The notes under the pieces: generated by a model
Told to the model about the DNA's origin: nothing
The model's input: only the letters and a program-made list of their open reading frames with translations
The model's database searches: none
Part shown: positions 27,105 through 34,459 of the stretch, in pieces
Position numbering within the stretch: position 1 is the first letter of the stretch
Layout: each line of letters begins with the position of its first letter
Source of the DNA: Caballeronia humi
GTDB lineage: Bacteria; Pseudomonadota; Gammaproteobacteria; Burkholderiales; Burkholderiaceae
NCBI RefSeq assembly: GCF_001544475.1
Contig: NZ_FCNW02000023.1
Location: forward strand, 1 to 64,000
Length of the DNA stretch: 64,000 nucleotides
Direction of reading: 5' to 3'
Position numbers and translations under genes: made by a program

Positions 27105-28508
27105 TCATTGCAAGCCGACGTCGCGCCGGAACCGGACGCGGTCGTGCTCGTCGGGGATGGCGTCGGCGAGGCGTTCGTGCAGCCCGCGCAGGCTGGCTGC
27201 GCGCGGCGCTTCCCGTTTCGCGACGATGTGCGCGATCGGGCCGAGGTACACCGCCAGTTTCAGCGCGGCGGATTGCACCTGTTCCGCCGTCAACTGCTGT
27301 CCGCTGCGCGACACGTCCGCCGACGTTGTGTGATTCGCGGCGGGTGCGCGAGTGCCCTCGGCGAAGGCTTCGGTGAACTGCCTGCGTCCCTTGTCGGAAG
27401 GGATATGTGGCACGAGCAGCGCGACGAGCGCGGGCAAGTTCTCCGTGCGCGCGGCGCAGCGCGCGACCAGCAGGCGCGCGACAGGACCGACCTGAGCGGC
27501 GAGCCGCGCTTCGACATTGGCGAGCGCGGCGGCCGGCCACGCTGCGAGCGGCGCGCCGTTGCCGCGCAATGAGCCTGACGCCAGCGCGGCTGGATCTGGC
27601 GCGTTGCAGGTTTCGGAGGCTTCCGGCGCAACCGCGATCAGCACCGTGCGATCGTCGTCGCTCTGATGGCTCGTCCCGGTTTTATGCACCGCCCGGAACA
27701 GCGCCTGTCGCAACGCGGCCGTGCACGGAAAACGCGCCGCGCGATCCTTTGACAGCGCGCGGAACATCACGCCGTCGAGCGCGGCGGGCAGCGCCGGGTT
27801 GCATGCTGATGGCGCGCGCGGCGTATCGCGCAGCACCTGCTGCATCACCGCGGCCTGTGACGCGCCGACGAACGGCCGGTGTCCTGTCAGCATCTGATAC
27901 AGCACGACTGCGGCGGAAAAAAGATCGGACCGGCCATCGACCGGTTCACCCGCTATCTGTTCCGGCGACATGTAGCTCGGCGTGCCGACGATGGAACCCA
28001 CCATCGTCATCGACGACGATTCGATGTGCGCGATGCCGAAGTCGGTGACCTTCAACTGGCCGTGTGCGTTAAGAAGCAGGTTCGCCGGCTTGATGTCGCG
28101 ATGCACGACGCCGTGCTCGTGCGCAAAGCCGAGCGCGGCAAGCAACTGCTCGAACCAGCCGAGCGCAGCAGGGAGGTCGAGCGGGCGGCCCGCTTCGAGC
28201 AGGCCGCTGAGCCCGCGCCCTTCGACGAGTTCCATCGCGATATACGCGGTGCCGTCGGTCTCGCCATAGTCGTACACGCTAACGATATTCGGATGCGCGA
28301 GCCGTCCTGCCGCCTGCGCCTCGTTGCGAAAGCGCGCCATCAGGCTCGCGCGCTCGCCGTCTTCGAACAGTTCGCGGCGAATGGTCTTGAGCGCGACCCG
28401 CCGTTCGATATGCGGATCGAACGCGCGATACACGACGCCCATTGCGCCGGCGCCGAGCCTGCCGTCGATGCGGTACTTGCCGATGGACGTGACGGGCAGC
28501 GGCTCCAT
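27105..28508 (-). CDS. ppkA: Ser/Thr protein kinase (PpkA-like) with duplicated C-terminal module
   Basis: 467 residues. The kinase domain is at about 11-275, with Gly-rich loop GAGAMGVVY, Lys41 (VALKTI), catalytic Asp138 (HRDIKPAN), DFG at 156-158 and the TPSYMSPEQ activation segment. All key residues are present. No membrane helix is visible, unlike PpkA of P. aeruginosa, so it is probably cytosolic. The C-terminus holds two related units (about 332-385 and 415-467). They share a VGPVARLLV/LGPIAHIVAKR start, a LxxLxxxLxxxIP core and a final RxxFxxxF/V helix. It probably phosphorylates Fha (TagH). It lies 13 bases from the upstream sensor gene. Confidence 0.92.
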   Translation of the reverse strand: MEPLPVTSIGKYRIDGRLGAGAMGVVYRAFDPHIERRVALKTIRRELFEDGERASLMARFRNEAQAAGRLAHPNIVSVYDYGETDGTAYIAMELVEGRGLSGLLEAGRPLDLPAALGWFEQLLAALGFAHEHGVVHRDIKPANLLLNAHGQLKVTDFGIAHIESSSMTMVGSIVGTPSYMSPEQIAGEPVDGRSDLFSAAVVLYQMLTGHRPFVGASQAAVMQQVLRDTPRAPSACNPALPAALDGVMFRALSKDRAARFPCTAALRQALFRAVHKTGTSHQSDDDRTVLIAVAPEASETCNAPDPAALASGSLRGNGAPLAAWPAAALANVEARLAAQVGPVARLLVARCAARTENLPALVALLVPHIPSDKGRRQFTEAFAEGTRAPAANHTTSADVSRSGQQLTAEQVQSAALKLAVYLGPIAHIVAKREAPRAASLRGLHERLADAIPDEHDRVRFRRDVGLQ

Positions 28509-28521
28509 CGCGGGCGCTCCT

Positions 28522-29400
28522 TCAGGCCTCGATCATCTTGAACGCTTCCACGAGACTCGTCTTCATGCGCGCGAACGAGGCCGCGAGCGAGGCGATCTCG
28601 TCGCGGCCGCGCTCGACGAACGCGTCGCCGTCGAGCTTGCCGAGACTCACTTCGTCGGCGGCCTGCGAGAGCGCGCGGATGCGCCTCGTGACGAGCAGGT
28701 GGACCATTGCATTCAGCGCGAACAGCAAGGCCACGAACACGACGAGGAGCGAAACGAGGAACGTGCGCAGCACTGCGTCGCTGCGCGCGACGGGAAGCGC
28801 CATCGGCACCGAGACGAAGTCCGCACCGATCACTTCGTGCAGCGCCCAGTTGAAGCCGTTGTTGGGACCGTATTTGTCGATCAGCGTCTTCGGTGCAGCG
28901 GACGGCACGCTGTGACATTCCATGCATGCCACATCGTTGATGCGGTTCGGGCGAGCGATGTACAGGTTCGGACCCGATGGCGTATCGCGCACGCCGACCA
29001 CTTCCTTTAGCTCGGGCCTGTCGTGCAGCCGGCGGATGACGTCGGCTTCCCAGTCAGTGGGGCGGTCGCGCGGATTGGTCGGATTGAGCATCGTCGAGCG
29101 ATACGAGTAGCCCGCGAGATGCTTTTCCAGCGTCATCAGCGTCTCGACGGCGGAGAACGCCGGCACCGACTGCGGCACGAAGCTGTACTTGAGCTGCGTC
29201 TGCAGAAGCGGCGTGACCTGGGTTGCGGTGTAGTTCTGCGCCGCGCTCGCGGCCTCCATGAGGACACGCGCGTTCTGCACCGTTTCATCGACCGCCGAGC
29301 GTCGCAGAAGACTTCGCGCGGCGAGGCCGGCCGACGCAAAGCCGATCAGAAAGATCGCGAGGAACACCAGGTTGAATTTGACGCTGAGCGACAGTCTCAT
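28522..29400 (-). CDS. periplasmic heme-c sensor (Tll0287/DUF3365-like) with HAMP domain
   Basis: 292 residues. Membrane helix 1 is at 8-30. A periplasmic domain of about 180 residues follows with the c-type heme motif CMECH (Cys159, Cys162, His163). The NRINDVACMECHSVP and YGPNNGFNWALHEVIGA segments are typical of the Tll0287-like (DUF3365) sensor domain. Membrane helix 2 is at 211-237, and a HAMP linker reaches the end (about 235-288). There is no kinase or cyclase output, so it must signal through a partner, plausibly the Ser/Thr kinase next in the operon. The start overlaps the FecR stop (ATGA). Such heme domains are thought to sense redox or diatomic gases. T6SS loci usually have other sensors here. 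Confidence 0.88.
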   Translation of the reverse strand: MRLSLSVKFNLVFLAIFLIGFASAGLAARSLLRRSAVDETVQNARVLMEAASAAQNYTATQVTPLLQTQLKYSFVPQSVPAFSAVETLMTLEKHLAGYSYRSTMLNPTNPRDRPTDWEADVIRRLHDRPELKEVVGVRDTPSGPNLYIARPNRINDVACMECHSVPSAAPKTLIDKYGPNNGFNWALHEVIGADFVSVPMALPVARSDAVLRTFLVSLLVVFVALLFALNAMVHLLVTRRIRALSQAADEVSLGKLDGDAFVERGRDEIASLAASFARMKTSLVEAFKMIEA

Positions 29401-30323
29401 GAGGCCACCTCGGACCATTGCGGCGTGCCCGGCCGGCGCGGCGGCGCGGGCCGTGGCGGACACAGCACGGCCCGCCATTCGGGAAGATTGCGCAGATTCC
29501 GCCTGATCTGCGTGCGGAACGGTTCGGCGCGTGCGAGCGGCCGGAAGCGCGCGACGAACGTGCTGCGCACGGCGAGCGGCGAGGCGAGCCAGTCGGCGAT
29601 ATCCGCGTAGGCCACCACGCGGCCCTGGACCGGCGCGGCGGCTTTCACTTGCGGACGCGCCGCGATCGAGGCAAGCGGATCGCGAAATGCGAGCGGCATC
29701 TCGCCGACGAACGCGGGCGTGGGACGCGCTCGTGTTTCGAGTGGTTTGTCGCTTTCGCGCTGTGCGTAGCGTTCGGCGTTCAGCGGCTGCGGCGCGTCGG
29801 CAATGCCGGGCAGAGCGAGCGTGATGCTGCCCGTCTCGACGAAAAGCGAAGCCGCATTCGCGTTCGCGTGGATCACGGCCGCTCCGTGGGAGAGGGCGGC
29901 GCGCAACACGACCGTGTCGACCGTGAGCTGGCCGGGCGCAGCGGCAGTGCCGCGTTCAACCTTGAGCCAGCCCGCGAGCAGCGAAAGCGCGTCGAGCATA
30001 TTGGTTTTCGCGCCGCTCGGCGCTGCATCGACCGTGATGCGCGTCTGGGACCCGAGCAGCGCGATCGTGCCGCTGCCGTCCTCGAGTTGCGCGGCTCCAT
30101 GAACGCCGGTCGTGAAGATGTCGCCGGGTTCGACGAGAAGCGGTGCATCGACCACGAAGACCGACGTGGCACGAATCAGCGTGACGGGTCCTTCGGGCAA
30201 CAGCACCGCCTGGGCAGCCTGCGCGAGTGGTGCGGCGCACAGGCACGCGGCACTGATGCCGACGCCCAGCGCGCCGCGCAGCCATCGTGCAAGAACGGAT
30301 CGCGTTGATGGGTGGATGTTCAT
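29397..30323 (-). CDS. secreted FecR-domain protein
   Basis: 308 residues with a signal peptide (positively charged start, then GALGVGISAACLCAAPLAQA, cleavage near 35). A FecR-like periplasmic domain follows (about 55-190: GDIFTTGVHGAAQLEDGSGTIALLGSQTRI, VDTVVLRAALSHGAAVI). The C-terminal third is basic and Pro-rich. FecR domains usually bind ligands or partner proteins in the periplasm. It is the first gene of the leftward kinase/phosphatase operon, and a copy of the putative ECF promoter motif lies about 40 bases upstream. It could feed a periplasmic signal to the heme sensor next to it. Confidence 0.82.
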   Translation of the reverse strand: MNIHPSTRSVLARWLRGALGVGISAACLCAAPLAQAAQAVLLPEGPVTLIRATSVFVVDAPLLVEPGDIFTTGVHGAAQLEDGSGTIALLGSQTRITVDAAPSGAKTNMLDALSLLAGWLKVERGTAAAPGQLTVDTVVLRAALSHGAAVIHANANAASLFVETGSITLALPGIADAPQPLNAERYAQRESDKPLETRARPTPAFVGEMPLAFRDPLASIAARPQVKAAAPVQGRVVAYADIADWLASPLAVRSTFVARFRPLARAEPFRTQIRRNLRNLPEWRAVLCPPRPAPPRRPGTPQWSEVAS

Positions 30324-30360
30324 CGCCGCCTGCCTCGAAAGTGAAGGGGATTGCGACGAG

Positions 30361-30386
30361 AACAGCCGTGCCCCGGCTTCTATTCC
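30361..30386 (-). promoter_or_regulatory. putative ECF promoter of the FecR/sensor/kinase/phosphatase operon
   Basis: On the minus strand GGAATAG (30386-30380), 12 bases, GGCTGTT (30367-30361), followed by CTCG. The spacing GGAAT-N17-TGTT equals that at 5072-5097. It ends 38 bases before the FecR start. Confidence 0.65.
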
Positions 30387-30409
30387 ATGAAAGTTATTTT
30401 CCGGGCGAT

Positions 30410-30435
30410 GGAACAAATCCGCGTTCCCCGCTGTT
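30410..30435 (+). promoter_or_regulatory. putative ECF promoter of yceI-like gene
   Basis: GGAACAA (30410-30416), 12 bases, CGCTGTT (30429-30435), followed by GTCG. It is divergent from the copy at 30361-30386 and about 87 bases upstream of the yceI-like start. It has two changes from the best copy (T to C, G to C). Confidence 0.55.
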
Positions 30436-30522
30436 GTCGGCAAGACGGGATCACGGAGCGTTCCGCGAACCCGTCCGATCCGACGACCGATCCATTTCCA
30501 TTGAACCCAGGGAGTATCCACG

Positions 30523-31125
30523 ATGCGCAAACCCACTTCGCTTGCAGTCGCCTTGACGATCGCGCTGGCCGCCTCGTCCAGCCACGCCGCGTGGCACGTC
30601 GACAGCGGCCAGTCGACGTTTTCCTTCATGACGGCCAAGGCGGGCACGCCCGGCACCTCGGCGATAGAAGAAGTGCAGACTTTCAGGCAGATCGATGGTT
30701 CGGTCGGCGATGACGGCAAGCTCGTGTTCGACGTTGAACTGGCGAGCGTCGAAACGAACATCGGCCTCAGGAACGAGCGGATCAAGGAGATACTGTTCAA
30801 GGTCGCGGACAACCCGAAGGCCGTTTTCACCGGCATAGTCGATGCGCGGCGCCTGAACGCGTTGCCCGCCGGCTCAAGCGTCGATATGGACGTGATCGGT
30901 CAGCTCACCCTTAACGGGCAGAGCCGGCCGCTGACGCCGAGCGTGCGCGTCGTGAAACTCGCCTCCGGTGCGCTGCTCGTCGGCACGCGCGTGCCGCTCG
31001 TCGTGAACCTGAAAGATTATGGGTTGCAGGACGGCGTCGAAGCGCTGCGCGCGGTGATGAACCTCGATGTGCTCGCCAGCGCCGCGCCGGTCAGCTTTTC
31101 GGTGCTGCTCAAGCCGGGACGGTAG
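30523..31125 (+). CDS. YceI-family periplasmic protein
   Basis: 200 residues with a clear signal peptide (MRKPTSLAVALTIALAASSSHA, cut before AWHVD). The YceI lipocalin-like fold follows: WHVDSGQSTFSFMTAKAG, a LASVETNIGLRNERIKEILF segment and IGQLTLNGQSRPLT. YceI proteins bind isoprenoid lipids in the periplasm, and some are stress-induced. It is transcribed away from the FecR operon under a likely copy of the same ECF promoter, so it may belong to the envelope response that also controls the T6SS. Its role there is not known. Confidence 0.88.
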   Translation: MRKPTSLAVALTIALAASSSHAAWHVDSGQSTFSFMTAKAGTPGTSAIEEVQTFRQIDGSVGDDGKLVFDVELASVETNIGLRNERIKEILFKVADNPKAVFTGIVDARRLNALPAGSSVDMDVIGQLTLNGQSRPLTPSVRVVKLASGALLVGTRVPLVVNLKDYGLQDGVEALRAVMNLDVLASAAPVSFSVLLKPGR

Positions 31126-31192
31126 AACCCGAATCGCAACAGGACGATGCGCGTTGAAACGTGCGTCGTATCTGCAGCCAGAACAGCTTCAG

Positions 31193-31216
31193 GCGCCTTC
31201 ACGATGGTGAAGGCGC
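31193..31216. terminator. hairpin between convergent genes
   Basis: GCGCCTTCAC (31193-31202), loop GATG, GTGAAGGCGC (31207-31216): a perfect 10-bp stem. It lies between the yceI stop and the convergent 510-aa gene. No T-run follows. Confidence 0.5.
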
Positions 31217-31239
31217 TGGATGAATCGAGCTACCGTGCC

Positions 31240-32772
31240 TCAGCCGTTCAGGAATCCCAGCACAGCCTGCCGTACTTTCAGATCCCACGTCGGTTCCCGC
31301 TTGTGATTGCCGGCAAACTCCAGCAGTCCCTTGATCAGATTGTCCTCGGAACCGAAGCTGAATCCGGCGTCGCCGAGGTAATTCGAGCCCCAGACCTTCA
31401 GGTCGTCGACGTACTTGCAGCCCGCCTGGAACTCGGCCTCGCCGATCACCGCTTCGTTGTCTTTGAACATCGCAAGAAAATGCATCTTGTCCCCGCAGAT
31501 GCCCGAGTTCAGCGCAAGCACCGAAAGCACGGGGATCGGGATTGCATAGCGCTTGAACCAGTTGTTGAAGGCGATCGGCTGCGTATGCAGCGCGTCGCGT
31601 TGCATACGCGCGTGCCAATGCCCTTCCGCCTGCTTGAAAAACCGCTGGATGCGCAGGATCTCGACGATCTTCCAGATCGTCTTGGCGAGCGTTTCGAGGA
31701 TCGACACGATCGCTCCGACAATGGTCGATGCGCCCGAACTCGCGATCTGCAGGCCGAGGTCCGCGCCGCCCTTGACCATGTCGTACACGCCCTGGCCGAT
31801 GCTCAGCTTCATGGCGCGCTTGATGGCCTCGATGATCGTCGCGGGGTGTCCCGCAAGCAACTGGACGTCGCGTCCCGCAACCCATTCGCGATACTTCGTG
31901 ATGCTGCTATCGACGGTATTGGCGATACCCTTCGCAATGTCGAGACCCGCGCCGATCAGCGGCGCGACCGCCGCGAGCAGCTTCTTGCACAGGAAGTCGA
32001 CAAGCTTGCGGATCAAACCGGGCATCACGTCAAGCGCTACGCCACCCGGGTCGTTACGGAAGTCCACCATCTTTTCGCGGATCAAGTCCCACAGCTTCCG
32101 CGCGGCTTCCTCGATCTTTGTGTGAATGGATTCATACAGGCGTCGCGCGGCGCCCTCGGAAGGCGGCGGCGCGTTTCCCGTCGTGAGCTGGTTGGCGTTC
32201 ACGAGTGTGCTGCCCTTGTGCTTCCTGATCCGGTTCTGCACTTGATCGAGTGCCGTTGCCGCGGACTTTCGCACGATGCTGTTTTCCAATGCATCGGAGG
32301 CGCGCGAGGCGGCTTCGTTCGAATCCGGCGCGAATCCCAGACCGCCGACGGTCACGTCGAAAGCGCCTTCGAGCAGAACCTGAAAAATGTTGTCCTCGAT
32401 CGTCATGTTGCCGAAGAGGTACAGCACGCCGAGCCGCGAATTGATCAGCGCTGGCGTCATGAAGTCCTGTGCGCCCGAGGCGGCATCGGTGTCGCCCTGA
32501 CCGCGCAACTCCTGATCGAGCAGCGTGAAGAGTCGCGATTCATTACGTGGGTGCCTCTCCCACTCGCAACCGGGCCCGACGCTTTCCTTCCAATGCTTGA
32601 ACGCAGTCGACAGCTGGTGAAACTGATACATGGTGCGATTGCGCTGATACATGAGTATCTGCGTGTCGAGCGCATTGAGCATTGCGCCGCGCGGCTGCAC
32701 GAGCGACGATGTTCCCCTGAGCCATTCGTCGTAAGGGACGATAGTGGGTAGCTGGCTGTTGCTGAACGGCAT
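31240..32772 (-). CDS. hypothetical protein (510 aa) next to the T6SS locus
   Basis: No domain is recognised. The N-terminal third has a conserved look (YDEWLRGTSSLVQPRGAM, QILMYQRNRTMYQFHQL). The middle (about 215-375) has several amphipathic or hydrophobic helices (LIRKLVDFLCKKLLAAVAPLIGAG, then GLQIASSGASTIVGAIVSILETLAKTIW). The C-terminal part is compact and holds two Cys. The helix-rich centre without a signal peptide would suit a membrane-inserting toxin or a structural accessory protein. Its place just outside the T6SS makes a secreted effector possible, but nothing in the sequence proves it. A strong AAGGAGA site precedes the ATG. A 44-codon ORF lies 55 bases upstream. Confidence 0.7.
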   Translation of the reverse strand: MPFSNSQLPTIVPYDEWLRGTSSLVQPRGAMLNALDTQILMYQRNRTMYQFHQLSTAFKHWKESVGPGCEWERHPRNESRLFTLLDQELRGQGDTDAASGAQDFMTPALINSRLGVLYLFGNMTIEDNIFQVLLEGAFDVTVGGLGFAPDSNEAASRASDALENSIVRKSAATALDQVQNRIRKHKGSTLVNANQLTTGNAPPPSEGAARRLYESIHTKIEEAARKLWDLIREKMVDFRNDPGGVALDVMPGLIRKLVDFLCKKLLAAVAPLIGAGLDIAKGIANTVDSSITKYREWVAGRDVQLLAGHPATIIEAIKRAMKLSIGQGVYDMVKGGADLGLQIASSGASTIVGAIVSILETLAKTIWKIVEILRIQRFFKQAEGHWHARMQRDALHTQPIAFNNWFKRYAIPIPVLSVLALNSGICGDKMHFLAMFKDNEAVIGEAEFQAGCKYVDDLKVWGSNYLGDAGFSFGSEDNLIKGLLEFAGNHKREPTWDLKVRQAVLGFLNG

Positions 32773-32827
32773 CGGAGGTCTCCTTGCGCCTTTGATTCTG
32801 GTGATTTGATTTGCTGCACCCGCGTGT

Positions 32828-32962
32828 CTAGCACCAGGCGATGTCGCGAAGCTCGACGTAGTGGCTTTCGATCAGCCGGCCGCTGCGGCTGCGGATATCG
32901 ACTCGATAGAAGCAGCCGAGATTGAAGAAGCTTTGCTGCATGACGTAGATTGCGCGGTGCAT
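32828..32962 (-). CDS. small ORF (44 aa) upstream of the 510-aa gene
   Basis: 44 codons beginning MHRAIYVMQQSFFNLGCFYRV and ending in HYVELRDIAWC, with a very good ribosome site (GAGGAGAG) 3-4 bases before the ATG. It is on the same strand as the 510-aa gene and 55 bases ahead of it, so both probably share a transcript. No family is recognised. It is mildly basic, with three aromatic clusters and two Cys. It could be a leader peptide or a small partner protein. Confidence 0.5.
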   Translation of the reverse strand: MHRAIYVMQQSFFNLGCFYRVDIRSRSGRLIESHYVELRDIAWC

Positions 32963-33087
32963 GGTCTCTCCTCGCTGCCCGAGCCGCTGTGCGCGTCGAG
33001 CCTTGTTGCGCGCGGTGCAGTTTCCCGCGCAGTCCATGCTTACTTGAACAACGCGCGATGGCGTTTTCTTCCGTGCAGACGGAGAAA

Positions 33088-33114
33088 TTTATTTCCGGGC
33101 GAGCCGGGAATAAA
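33088..33114. repeat. palindrome with GGAATAAA ends
   Basis: TTTATTTCCGG (33088-33098), loop GCGAG, CCGGGAATAAA (33104-33114): an 11-bp inverted repeat with one wobble. Each arm contains a GGAA(A/T)ATAA-like box resembling the -35 of the ECF motif near the T6SS, but the TGTT partner is absent at the expected distance. It lies upstream of the 44-aa ORF and may be an operator or a different promoter. Confidence 0.4.
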
Positions 33115-33210
33115 GGGGTGGTTTTATGTGTAAGGGTCGTCCACCACGGCCGCGATTCCATTAAAGTGATCGATCGCGCCGGGTGCGAAGCGTGCTTGTT
33201 TGTATCTGAT

Positions 33211-33777
33211 TCAATACCGGGACGGTTGCCAAAACGCGAGGACAGCGGGGTCCGGATGATTGGCCAGAAACAGTTCCATACACTCCGCTAGCGCGGTCGG
33301 CGGTAGCCAGGGATAGGTCAGCGATTCCTGCAACGTTCGAAGCTTCACGGCACCGGGATCATCGATCAAGTCCATGCGCTCGATGGCGATATGCAGCCCG
33401 ATGATCCTGTCCACTTCCCCAGGCACGCTGCTGATTCGCCACGCGTACGTCCCCTTGCCGAGCCGCAGAGACTCGTTGTCCTTCTGACGCATCGCCACGA
33501 CCCACGGCATCGTGCAGATGCCTTCCTCATTCGCTTCCGGCGCCGCGCATACGTAGTAGGTGCGGCATCGGTCGAACCGCTCGCCGAAGTCGGTTACCAG
33601 TGTCCTGGCGATCGCGGAGGCGCCGATTACGCGATGGGGAAAGTCGATTGCATCGGTCGCAATCGAAAATGTCACTTCGGCGTCGGCTGCGAAACAATCA
33701 TGGATCAGATCGGGCTGGTTCTGATCCTTCGCGCGGATATAGCATTCCAGAAGAGACTGAACAGAAGATGACGACAT
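33211..33777 (-). CDS. SnoaL-like (NTF2-fold) protein
   Basis: 188 residues. The start MSSSSVQSLLECYIRAKDQNQPDLIHDCFAADAEV and the following IGASAIARTLVTDFGERF, then a strand-rich half, fit the SnoaL/NTF2-like fold. That fold serves as a small ligand-binding or isomerase scaffold. No catalytic residues can be assigned. The ATG at 33777 is chosen by fold start; an in-frame ATG at 33825 is possible, and neither has a clear ribosome site. It is divergent from the MarR regulator, which could control it through the shared 120-base region. Confidence 0.7.
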   Translation of the reverse strand: MSSSSVQSLLECYIRAKDQNQPDLIHDCFAADAEVTFSIATDAIDFPHRVIGASAIARTLVTDFGERFDRCRTYYVCAAPEANEEGICTMPWVVAMRQKDNESLRLGKGTYAWRISSVPGEVDRIIGLHIAIERMDLIDDPGAVKLRTLQESLTYPWLPPTALAECMELFLANHPDPAVLAFWQPSRY

Positions 33778-33851
33778 GGCGGATATAAAGTAGACGACAA
33801 TCTCAAGGTCGCCGCGCGCGAGCATGACGATTCTGGGCTTTGCCGTATAAT

Positions 33852-33870
33852 TAGTTTTAAAAGGTAACTA
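33852..33870 (+). promoter_or_regulatory. marR promoter with putative MarR operator
   Basis: TATAAT at 33846-33851 is directly followed by TAGTT (33852-33856), nine bases, AACTA (33866-33870), an inverted repeat overlapping the expected transcription start. The outer AGxT/AxCT spacing (17 bases) equals that of the palindrome at 35873-35889. Confidence 0.5.
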
Positions 33871-33896
33871 CATTAGCATCCGGGAGTTTGCGCGTC

Positions 33897-34439
33897 ATGC
33901 CGAAGCAGGTCGATGAATCCGCTCTTACAATCACGAACCCAGCGTGCCTCGTCGATGGGACGGACAAGGAGTTCCGCCATCTGATCAACGGTCTTCTTCC
34001 GTTCGCCGCGCGGCTGCTGTCCGTGCGCGACGGCTTTGGGACAATCATCGGCCTGACCGGCATCCAGTATTCGTTGCTCGTCTCGGTCGCACATCTTTCG
34101 CACGGCGAGTCGGTGACGGTGAACCGGCTCGCGGACCATCTGCATTTGAGCGGCGCGTTCGTCACGATCGAGACGGGAAAGCTCAAGAAGCTCGGCCTGA
34201 TCGACAAGCGGTCGGACCCAGACGACAAACGAAAGATGCGCCTGACGATGACATCGAATGGAGTAAAGCTGCTCCGTGAACTGGCCGCCACGCAACAGCG
34301 CATCAACAACGTGCTGTTCGAAGGCGTCACGAAGGCCGAATTCAAGGCGCTGTGCTCGGTTGTCGACCGGCTCGTCGCGAACGGCGATCGCGCAACGCTC
34401 GATCTGTCTCATCTGATCGCACGTCAGGAAAAAGGGTAG
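33897..34439 (+). CDS. MarR-family transcriptional regulator
   Basis: 180 residues of the MarR winged-helix family: GLTGIQYSLLVSVAHL, the recognition region VNRLADHLHLSGAFVTIETGKL, and the wing DPDDKRKMRLTMTSNG. MarR proteins are dimeric repressors that release DNA on binding phenolic or other aromatic ligands. The ATG at 33897 has GGGAG upstream. Its own promoter carries a candidate operator. A similar palindrome precedes the monooxygenase operon at 35956, so it may control aromatic degradation there. It is convergent with the cysteine desulfurase gene (20 bases apart). Confidence 0.88.
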   Translation: MPKQVDESALTITNPACLVDGTDKEFRHLINGLLPFAARLLSVRDGFGTIIGLTGIQYSLLVSVAHLSHGESVTVNRLADHLHLSGAFVTIETGKLKKLGLIDKRSDPDDKRKMRLTMTSNGVKLLRELAATQQRINNVLFEGVTKAEFKALCSVVDRLVANGDRATLDLSHLIARQEKG

Positions 34440-34459
34440 GTCCGTGGCCGACTGCATGA

